Assembly: GCA_964036195.1 (NCBI GenBank)
Contig: OZ038459.1
Span: forward strand, 16,923,206-16,987,205
Direction of reading: 5' to 3'
DNA length: 64,000 nucleotides
From: Sphaerolaimus hirsutus
Lineage: Eukaryota > Nematoda > Chromadorea > Monhysterida > Sphaerolaimidae
The notes under the pieces are model-generated. The model did not search any database. It was given only the letters and a program-made list of their open reading frames with translations, and had not been told where the DNA came from. Position 1 is the first letter of the stretch. Each line of letters opens with the position of its first letter. Positions 55,432-64,000 of the stretch are shown in pieces. The position numbers were made by a program, and so were the translations under genes.

Positions 55432-56012
55432 GTCCATAGTTGTTAAAACGTATTTATTTTTACTCGATAAATATGTATACTCGAGTCAGAGTAAATACGT
55501 TTACGCTTCCTCCGAAATACTTATTGAAAGTACTCGAGTACGAAAACGTATTTCAGATCGTCTTTTATATAGATTTTAAAGGCATAGAAGGAAAAAAGGG
55601 AGTTAATATGCTAAAAATATTGGAAACTAGTCGAAAATGGGTATAGAACCAAATATGTACCTAGTCAAAAATTGTGTAAAATAGGCAAAAAGTTATGAAA
55701 ATTTGTGATTTTGAGCGAAACTTTTGGCAACATTTCTCAAAAGTACAAATTTTTATGTTTTCTGATGGGAAAAGTACATTTGCTTAAGTTTACTGTTAAG
55801 GGCATTGCCGAGGCAGCATGTCAGCCCCTAATAGTCAAGAGCCCAGCCGCCTCTGTAGTCTAGTGGTTTGGGCACTCGTGTTCTATACGAGAGGTGCGGG
55901 TTCGATTCCCACCTGAGGCAAGTGCAATTTTGCACTCTTTCTTCACATTAACAAATAAATACTTTACATTTACGTATACTTTGAAAAAAGTTCCGTACTT
56001 TTAACAACTCTG
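55432..56012. mobile_element. Family C element carrying a tRNA-like insert
   Basis: It starts ATAGTTGTTAAAACGTATTT and ends AAGTTCCGTACTTTTAACAACTCTG. Flanks AATAGTCC and CAAAGTCC match at 6 of 8 positions. About 150 bp of foreign sequence (55798-55950), including a tRNA, replaces the usual interior. Confidence 0.6.
55849..55920 (+). tRNA. tRNA-Arg(TCT)-like gene or tRNA-derived SINE head
   Basis: This 72-base sequence folds as a tRNA. The acceptor stem is GCCTCTG with CTGAGGC (one mismatch) and discriminator A. It has an A box (TAGTCTAGTGG), a perfect anticodon stem CTCGT/ACGAG with loop GTTCTAT (anticodon TCT), and a B box (GGTTCGATTCC) in the T arm. The T stem has one mismatch. No CCA is encoded, as expected in animals. 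It lies inside a family C MITE, so it may be a moved tRNA copy or the head of a SINE. Confidence 0.7.
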
Positions 56013-56175
56013 CAAAGTCCGTCACGTTTACTTCACGGACAAAAGTCAGTTCACGTTTACTCATCATAAACGTAAAGAAAATTACTCTACGTTTTCTGTA
56101 CTCAGCGGGGAGTGAAAAATAAATACTTTATGTTTACATTTACTTTCAAAAAAGTTCAGTACTTTAGACAACTCT
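56013..56175. repeat. Family C right-end fragment
   Basis: GAGTGAAAAATAAATACTTTATG and AAAAAAGTTCAGTACTTTAGACAACTCTG repeat the right end of the preceding copy. Confidence 0.5.
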
Positions 56176-56282
56176 GGTTAATACAACAAGGGTGAGTAGA
56201 GTTTTCCTAAGTCAGCCCACTTGGCGATACGGAAATGGATATCAAGTGGATAACATGCACTGGCACTACGCTGTCACATGAA

Positions 56283-56723
56283 TACCGTATTTCTTCTAAT
56301 AGAACGGCATACCTCCAATAGAAAGGAACCTCCAATAGAACGGCATGTTTTGGCACGTTTTGCACTCACGAAAACAATAGAACGGCAGCCTCCAATTGAA
56401 CGGCACCTCCAATAGAACGGCAGGTAGAATTACGCTGGGAATGTGCCAAAACACACAAATGAATCGTAAAGTGACGATGAGAACATCCAAAGCATTCAAA
56501 TGGGTGTTTAAATCTCAAATGAATGCTTTAATGTTGCTCATATTGAAAATATTCCTCAAGTTCTTAAAAAAATAATGTTATGTTAAAATGAGAAATCTGT
56601 GAAAAAATTGGTGGAAACAATAGAACAGCAGCCTTCAAAAGAACGGCACCTCTAATAGAACGGCAGGTAAAAAGTCGACGAAAAAATAGAACGGCGCTCT
56701 TCTATTAAATATAAGAAATATGG
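56283..56723. mobile_element. Family B2 element
   Basis: It starts TACCGTATTTCTTCTAATAG, with several AGAACGGCA words at both ends, and ends CTTCTATTAAATATAAGAAATA. The centre is AT-rich and unrelated to other copies. Confidence 0.65.
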
Positions 56724-56977
56724 TTGTAAGTTATGGTAGTAGTGGAAGTAAATAGCTAAACCTATTTGCTTTTGCAGAGTTCAAACCATTTTGTAGTTTC
56801 TGCTTTTGCTACTCTAACAGGTATTTACATACAGAAAAGGGGTGGTTTTGTATTTCAAAAAATTTATATAGCTAACAGTTCATCAAACGTCATATGTGCA
56901 GTAATGATTCAGTTCATACCCTCGCTGGTTGTGGCCCCAAAAGCAGCGTTTAACGGATTCGTGTGGCGACAAAAAAA

Positions 56978-57312
56978 TTCGGTGAAAAAGTTCCATAATT
57001 CCGGAATAAAGTTCCACATCTGCAAGAAAAAGCGGTGAAGTGTGATCACTTGTTAAGCGTACACACATCCCGATTTGCTAATAATTTGAGCACGTCGTTC
57101 AAGACTTATAGGCATTTGAAAACGAATTTCAGTTGTCGGTTCGGTTTTTGTTACCAAACCGACAACTGAAATTTGTTTTCAAACTTGAATGAAATGCACG
57201 AAATATATGCAAATTGGCATGAGTGTACACGGCACTGATGAGAATAATTTACATCACCGCTTTTGGTTGCAGATGTTGAACTTTATTCCGGAATTATGAA
57301 ACTTTTTCGCTT
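56978..57312. mobile_element. Inverted-repeat (fold-back) element
   Basis: Outer arms of about 57 bp (AAAAAGTTCCATAATTCCGGAATAAAGTTC and its inverse) enclose a second pair (AAACGAATTTCAGTTGTCGGTT and its inverse) near 57120-57180. It is nearly all hairpin. Confidence 0.75.
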
Positions 57313-57537
57313 CTTCTTTATCGTCATAAAATGCACTGTAAACTCGGCTTAAAAATAAAAAGAAAGATCGAGAGAAAACATACGAAGCCTAATTCAACCT
57401 GAAACTTCCATGCAATACAAATTCTAAATTGCACATTCTCACACTGTGCAAGTGTACCTACGCTGCACCATCTAAAAAGCCCATCCTTTATTCATGAGAA
57501 TAGTGAATGCAGGCGGACAAGAAGGTAGGTATATATT

Positions 57538-58042
57538 TACTGTATTTTCATCCTCAAAGTACCCCGAGGGGTTTGTAATTTCGCCAGCAACATTTGATGG
57601 GCGGTAAATTACAGGGGAGGGGGGTATTTTTTCGTCAGATTTCCCTGAATGTTCATGACCAATACTTTTCATTCACATATTCACCCCCACCCTCGAAATA
57701 TCGCCAGGTATGAATGAGCTGAGGAAAAAAATTACCCCCTCCAAATACATGAAGTCTGGAATGAAGTACATACCTCATGTAAGCATAGATGTACATACCT
57801 AACTATCCTTGGAGCCAGTTCGTATTGCTGCTCTACATTTTTAGATTAGTTTGTGTAGCAATTCACGTCGATAGGTCAAAATTTATCCTATTTTGTCGCA
57901 TTTATTACCAGGTTTATGTATTTATGTAATTGTAATCCTTCACGATAACTTCTGGTTAAATAAAAAAGAAACTCGAAATACCCCCTCAAAATTGTCACTC
58001 TGAAAAAATAACCCCCTGGGGGTGTCTCGAGGAAATACGGCA
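57538..58042. mobile_element. Worn family B element
   Basis: It starts TACTGTATTTTCATCCTCAA and ends GTGTCTCGAGGAAATACGG. The middle has AAAAATTACCCCCTCC and other degraded C-run words. Confidence 0.5.
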
Positions 58043-58069
58043 ATATTAAAAACGTGTTCAATACGAAAA

Positions 58070-58181
58070 TACATTTACAAAAGAGAGATCTCGGGGCGGG
58101 GGGTGGGGGGGGGGGGGGTCTTTTTCCAGAGGGTTTTATTTTCGACATTTCGACGGGGGGTCCATTCGATGACATACGGTA
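58070..58181. mobile_element. Family B right-end fragment
   Basis: A G-run (about 58095-58119) is followed by GGGTCCATTCGATGACATACGGTA. Confidence 0.45.
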
Positions 58182-58291
58182 ATCTACTGGTTTCGTATTC
58201 GATTCGAGGATTCCAGTTAACTCGTTTTGCCACCGTGCATAGCGCTCAAACCTGTAGCCGCCGCTGCGCTTCAGTTCCAGCTTTGTCCCTC

Positions 58292-58790
58292 CATATTTGT
58301 TAAAACGTATTTACGTTTACTCATAAAGTACATATACTCGAGTACTGAGTAAATATGTTTACGTATACTTTAAAAAAAAGTACCTGTACTCGCTTTTATG
58401 TATACTTTTTGGAAGTACTCGAGTACAGAAAACGTATTTTAGATTTTTTCAAGGCATAGATGGGAGAAAAACGAGAAAAAAGCAAAAAATATTTAAAAAA
58501 ATTAAAAAAATAGCTTTGAAAAGTCAAATAACACAAGGACTAGTGAATTTGAAAGTAAAAATAGTCAAAAATGTACAAAAATGAGTCATTTTGAGTGAAA
58601 ATTTGGGCAAAAGTCTTTGAAAAATACTCACTTTTACATTTTCTGTGAGAAAAAGTATTTAACTCATGTTTACTCATGAGCAAAAGTAAAAAAATATCTT
58701 TACGTTTTCTGTACACAGGGGGTGAGTAAAAAATAAATACTTTACGTTCACACATACTTTGAAAAAAGTTCAGTAATAAAAACAACTCTG
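58292..58790. mobile_element. Family C element (hAT-like), perfect 8-bp target duplication
   Basis: It starts CATATTTGTTAAAACGTATT and ends AAGTTCAGTAATAAAAACAACTCTG. TGTCCCTC flanks it (58284-58291, 58791-58798). It is close in sequence to 48600-49123. Confidence 0.82.
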
Positions 58791-58919
58791 TGTCCCTCCG
58801 CGAAACTGTGCGCGGTGAAAAATGGAAATTCAATGATGCTGATTCACTGCCTGGCTCAGATTCGATGAGCCCATTTTTACTATAAAATTGCACATTGTTG
58901 GCGTCGTGATTGGGACAGG

Positions 58920-59046
58920 CTAGTTGACATCGACACCAAATGTCGACTGGTGCCGATCCCGATTCAAAGCTTGCTGACGTATGGTCGAACGATGTGAATT
59001 AGGAATGGATCCAGTTGACATTTGGTGTCGATGTCAACTAGCGTGT
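58920..59046. repeat. Inverted repeat (TAGTTGACATCGACACCAAATGTC arms)
   Basis: The arm TAGTTGACATCGACACCAAATG is inverted as CATTTGGTGTCGATGTCAACTA near 59018-59041, with a 90-bp loop. Confidence 0.7.
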
Positions 59047-59099
59047 GTGGGGCCATTGACGCAACTGTGCAATATCAAAACAGATTGGTGTAAAGGTGA

Positions 59100-59497
59100 A
59101 AAGCAAGGTCAGGGCCTGGCATGGCACCCTTTTTGAATGGTGCCATATTTTTGCACGGAGAACGGAAAACGAAAAAATGAAATGCTGGAAAAAGGAAAGG
59201 AAAAATTTGCAAGAAAAGAGAATAGAGAAGCAGAAAATTGGAAACGGAAAAAAATTTGCAGGAATTTTGAAGGAAACAAAAACGGGGAAAATGGAAAATG
59301 AAAGCGTGGAAAAAAGAAAATGATGCGGAAAAACGAAAAAAATTGCCAGAAAAGGGACAAAATTTGTTTCAGAACGAGACCATTTAATGGACCAGATAAA
59401 CTGAAACGACACAGAAAAAAAAACAGAAAAAAATTAGCGACCGGAAATTGAAAACGGAAAAAAATTTGCCTTCGGAAAACGGAAAGTTGACACCCTG
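59100..59497. repeat. Purine-rich low-complexity element, GTTGACACCCTG end
   Basis: This is a GGAAAA-rich block ending GTTGACACCCTG, the inverse of the start of the block at 21501. Confidence 0.45.
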
Positions 59498-60454
59498 ATT
59501 GCAAAAACTGAAAATCGCGCATTTTATGACAAAAATTCATATCGAAGATTTTTGAAAAATATCGAATCGGTATCGAAAAATGGCATCGTTGTAACCATAT
59601 GGCCGACAAACTGCGAAATTGAGACTGGTGGGAAAAAGTGTACTCTTGATTTATATCTAGGTAAGTCAATAGTGGTATGAAATCTTTGAAGCCTACCGTA
59701 CTACTTCAATAAAAAATGCCGGGCGGGTGGGCCATTCGTCTCACTTCATTCTGATGGTGGAAAACACAGCCGACAGTTTCCACTTAACAGTTCTGCAGAT
59801 AAATACACTCAGCAACATTAATGAAGTTCAATTCCCTGCCCCAACCCAGTATTATACACATATAAATATGTGTTTGTGTATAGGTAGTATTTATTGTACA
59901 TAAATACAACAATGGTATGGATGTGGAGGATGGACTTGTCGACTTTTAGCCCAAAACTAAGTGGACTTGTCGACTTCTCACACAATTTTTTTTGCATTTT
60001 TCTAAAAAAATCTCAAATTTGAGACTATCGTATATAGGCATGTGAGGTCAAAAAATTCATTGAAAATAATGAAAAATGTGCGGGAGTAGCCCCAGATGAC
60101 GTTTCCGGACCTAACTCAAAATCTTCATATTTTGGACTTGTCGACTTTTACAATTGGACGCCTCAACTGTTTAAGAACTATAATTTCAACCCCCGCAAGG
60201 TTCAAATTTTCAAGCCCCCCCCCGGCACGGGATGTATGTAAATAGGTAGTGCACTGCACAAAATAGAACGGCCGCGAGTGAATTGTGCGCTTCCTCTTTC
60301 ATCCCAAAGTCGCCTCTCATTATTTCGCCGCGCAGCGTTTGTGTAGGAGTATTTACGGGGTATAATACGCAGTTTCATGGTGGCATTTACCTACCGCAAT
60401 GGCATACAGTGCGCACTGCGCTGTAGACGTCACGGCACCGTTCCACTGCAAAAA

Positions 60455-61709
60455 TACCGTATATCCTCGAATAAGTCCCCGAGGGAGTTTTTTTTCGTCA
60501 GAATTTTTGAGGGGGGAGTTATTCGAGGAGGACTTTTTCGAAGGGGATTTACTTTTTCGTCAGAACTTAGCATAAAATACGTGTTCAATTTACTGCGTAA
60601 ATGCGATTGAATTAGTTTGATAAATCATAAGTTGGATTAAAAATTCTAGAATTGGAGCAATAAAATCAAGTATAATATCGGTGAGAATCAAGAGCAGAAT
60701 TTTTACTTGAATTTTACAGAATACACACACAAAACATATTTCATGCATGTGATGTGACCAACGATGGGTAAGTTCTCCAAAAAAAAACACTTTCTGTGTT
60801 TTGAGTTTTTCAAAAATGAATACCTGTGTTTTGAGTTTTTTTATTGAAAAAAACTTGAGTAACACTGTTTTTATTTCTGTGTTTTTTGTTAAAACTCCAG
60901 TTTTTTGAGTTTCTTTCTAAAAAACTCAAGTTTTTGTCCAAAAAACTCGAGTTTTCCCCCAAAAAATTCTAATTTACAGCATTTTGATGTGGAAACAGCA
61001 GTTTTCTTATCAAATATTGGTTTTGCACATGTTTTAACCCCACATAACATATGTGTATTCATTCAAGTGTCGAAAAAGTCCATAAAAATGTCCTCAATGA
61101 GGACATCCACCCACATCACAACACCAGCATCAACAAAATGCTCACAAAGGACAATTTACACAGTACTCCAAAAATCTTCAATGGATGTGCACTGTATGGA
61201 AGACTACAGAATTGATTTGAACTACAACTAAATATATTTAAACATGTCCACCAGGAGATGTGCATACTATCTTTAATTTTTTTTTTTCCATCATAAAATA
61301 TGAATACTATATGTACATATTTACATGCTATACATGCATATCTTATCTTGTTTAGTTTAAGTGAATTCATGTGCGTTCTGAAAATGTGTTCAACCACTTC
61401 GCTGAAAAAAACTCAAAAACTCAAAAAACTTTTCTGTGTTTCCGTGTTTCTGTGTTTCTGTGTTCTCCAAAAAAAACTCATTTGAGTTTTGAGTTTTTCA
61501 AAATTGTGAATTTATGTGTTTCTGTGTAAAACAAAAACACAGAAACTCAATGAGTTTCTGTGTTCAATTTCTGTGTTTTTTCCATCGTTGGATGTGACCT
61601 CTTACCTATCCATCAAAGTGGGGGGAGTTATTCTAGAAGGGAGTTAATTTTTCTACACTCGGCAAACAGCGGGGAGTTTTTCGAGGGGGGGCTTATTCGA
61701 GGAACGGTA
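60455..61709. mobile_element. Family B-like element split by a family D insertion
   Basis: It starts TACCGTATATCCTCGAATAA and ends GGGCTTATTCGAGGAACGGTA. The element at 60759-61590 is inserted in it. Confidence 0.7.
60759..61590. mobile_element. Family D element (hAT-like), perfect 8-bp target duplication
   Basis: It starts CAACGATGGGTAAGTTCTCC and ends TTTTTTCCATCGTTG. GATGTGAC flanks it (60751-60758, 61591-61598). The ends match those of 53422-54091, while the centres differ. Confidence 0.82.
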
Positions 61710-62550
61710 TACTTTTACGGTAGAAGAGGGGACTTATACAATCGAACACTATACGAAGGCCTGTTGAAAAAGGTCCTATTTCAAAAGTTTTGAGCAAAAA
61801 ACTTTTTTTTTCTTGGCGTTGCCGGTGTCCTGGATGATGATTCATTACAGGTAAGTACCTATACAAGTTTTCATTCTCACGATGAGCATTGGACTTAGTT
61901 GCGTACCTTATTTTTTCATAGTGCAAATTTTTAGGGGAAATGATTCTAGAGAGGGGGTATTTCGAGGAATTGCGGTAATTGAATAACGACGAGAATTTTC
62001 AATCGGTAAAAAACTAAAAAATTGAAAAGTATCGTGTTTACCAAAAAAATCGTCCACTTTTCTGTTGTCGTCTCATCTGATTCAGGCAAAAACTTTGTCG
62101 AATATCGTAGGAAAAAATCCCAACCAAAACAACACACACCAAATAACACTCCAATCTAAATTGTTGCGTCGAAAAGAAGCTCCCTGTGATATCATTCATT
62201 AATCCTTCCCTATCCCTGGTAAATAAAAATTTTTCATCGCTGCAGAAGGAGATGGTGAAACACATTTGCATATACCGTATTTCCTCTAATAGAAGGGCGG
62301 GCCTCCAATGGAGGGGTCAAACATTGCTGGAATTGTGCCAAATGCCTACAAATATAAAAATGTCAGTGGACGCTGTTATTTTCTGCCCTTGGTCCATTGA
62401 TTTGGTGCAGTTTTGAGATAAAATGTGCAATCACCTCTATGAAATGTCATTCTATTAATTGGCTGAAAAATGATGTATAGTAAGTTCAATCGGCCCTGTG
62501 CCATTACGCATGTAAACGCATCACGCATGTATACCAGGCACACATTGAAC
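61710..62550. other. Non-coding stretch with family B fragments
   Basis: A family B right end lies at about 61945-61977 (GGGGTATTTCGAGGAATTGCGGTA) and a B2 left end at 62273-62300 (TACCGTATTTCCTCTAATAG). No gene is seen. Confidence 0.4.
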
Positions 62551-62976
62551 TACCGTATTACCTCGAAATACCCCCAGGGGGTTTATTATTTCGCCAGCAA
62601 AATTTGAGGGGGGGATAATTCGAGGGGGGGTTTATTCGAGGGGGGGGTCTATTATTTCGCCAGAAATTTTCGAGAATTCCCCATACGCAGACGTAGAAAA
62701 ATTAAACAATTACATAGACATATGTGTGTTTATAGGCATCTATAACTGCATATACACAAAAACCCTTCCCTAACGTCACTTAATCATCAGTTTTAACGTG
62801 TGTTCTGCATTGTACAGAACACAAACTGCGGTATTTGTCATGTACGTTCACGTTACACTCAATTTTAGGGAGGGTATTTCGAGGGGGGGGGGTTATTATT
62901 TCCTCAGCCGAAATTTAGGGGGGGTATTTCGAGGGGGGGTTAATTCAAGGGGGGGTTAATTCGAGGTAATACAGTA
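62551..62976. mobile_element. Family B element, near-twin of 27172-27610
   Basis: It starts TACCGTATTACCTCGAAATA and ends TTCGAGGTAATACAGTA. The interior CCCTTCCCTAACGTCACTTAATC matches the ZP-intron copy almost throughout. Confidence 0.75.
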
Positions 62977-64000
62977 TACTCGGCATGCTGAAAATATGCA
63001 ATAAAACACATGGCCTAGGTAGTGGTTTTAAAGGTGAAAATCTACAAAAAGCATGAAAATTAGCGACTTCGGGTGAAAATTAGGGTAAACTTTCCCAAAA
63101 GTGCTCCAGATAGCTAGATACACTCCGGGAAAAATCTCTTTATGTTCCTTGATGGGAGTAAATTTTTTATCTGTCCTCCCATTTGAAATGTGACAGCTGT
63201 TGGTGTTTACCCAGTATACCATGTCTTAAATTAAGGTGTCTTTGTGCAGCATGTTGATTTTCAGCAAAATGAATGCATCCCTGATTTTTTGGTGGCTGTC
63301 CAACGTCAAAATTTGCATGGAAAAAAGTCTTTGTTTTTATTCTATTTTCAAAGAATGGTGGATAAAACACCGATTGAAGGCACCAGTGCTACTGCAGATA
63401 ACACTATATACAGCTGGACCCCCGCAGGAGTGAGTGGGACCCCCTAAAGTGAACGACTGTGCTGACTATATAGTGTTCACTGCTATCTGCCATCATTTTT
63501 GACAATCACTTGCAGCCAGTCATGAGAAAGATATCGGTCAGACATTATGGCAGTGTTCAATATAGTACAAATGTGAAATGTTGGCACCATGCCAACTCTC
63601 AGCTATGCAGTTAATGAGAACTGCAAAAAAGCAAACAAAAATTCTGAAGGTGCCGCACTTTCAGTGTAGTCAAAATCAGCAATATTTGCAGGGGGCAGCA
63701 ATATTTCTACTATGGGATCTTGACACTATAACTACCATCTAAAAATAAGCGTCACCCTGAATGAACCCATATTTGATGATTGGTATGCAACTGAACCCAA
63801 AACACCAAAAACATAATGTCATTTTTTCCGGAGTGTAGCTAGGCAGTTTGCAGGGGAGCTGTTCAGGGGAAAGTAGCCAAAAAAATTGCCCGCACTTTGG
63901 GGGGGGGGGGCTACCCACCCCCTTTCTTAGCACTGTGGATATAATGTGTCTATAATGGGTCTACATGTGTAATGGGTTTACATGTGTAATGGGTTTACAG
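62977..64000. other. Non-coding right end of the window
   Basis: No gene is supported. It has a G-run at 63900-63910 and a short TAATGGGT(C/T)TACATGTG tandem at the very end (63952-64000). Confidence 0.4.

Larger units (their letters stand above)
58799..60454. other. Non-coding stretch with two small repeats
   Basis: No gene is seen. It includes the inverted pair at 58920-59046, the purine-rich block at 59100-59497 and three copies of GGACTTGTCGACTT (about 59931, 59961 and 60133). Confidence 0.4.

Overview
The window looks like an intron-rich, transposon-laden invertebrate animal genome. Three things point that way: a BEL/Pao retroelement of the type found in invertebrates, a zona-pellucida (ZP) domain membrane protein in ten small exons, and a multi-copy neuropeptide precursor with dibasic cleavage sites. 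The phylum cannot be fixed from this sequence. Most of the remaining bases are small non-autonomous DNA transposons, often nested, plus two tandem-repeat arrays.

Layout. (1) About 1-9200, minus strand: a BEL/Pao LTR element. Gag, protease, reverse transcriptase, RNase H, integrase, the integrase C-terminal domain and Env lie in one reading frame from the ATG at 7792 to the left edge. Its leader and probable 5' LTR lie to the right. (2) 10309-13803, plus strand: a second, divergent open frame made of the tail of a BEL/Pao Pol followed by Env, with no Gag or Pol before it. Its last 1 kb is also open in a second frame (12759-13781). Both are treated as virus fossils. (3) 15.1-23.1 kb: nested DNA transposons, including a near-perfect 500-bp palindrome. 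(4) 23719-30318, plus strand: the ZP gene, with two possible C-termini. (5) 30.3-34.0 kb: more nested transposons. (6) 34289-40531, minus strand: a host gene for a 132-residue secreted prepropeptide with five HSGYGNKYSSWL-like peptides. Its first intron holds a satellite and a G-rich array. Its third intron is a MITE sitting inside a peptide repeat, with splice sites in the two target-site copies. (7) 40.6-64 kb: almost entirely MITEs, fold-backs and a tRNA-like gene; no convincing protein gene seen.

The transposons sort into a few families, named here only by their ends. Family A (GCGCC words, ends TAGTGATGG), family C (ends near TTGTTAAAACG) and family D (ends AACGATGG) show 8-bp target duplications and hAT-like ends. 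Family B (ends CCGTAT, flanked by TA) has a C-rich and an AGAACGGC-rich subtype. Family F (CAGTCCCAGACC ends) is the one that makes the intron in the neuropeptide gene. Intron boundaries were placed by eye from GT/AG sites and reading phase, so exon junctions are predictions. The phases agree at every junction of both host genes.
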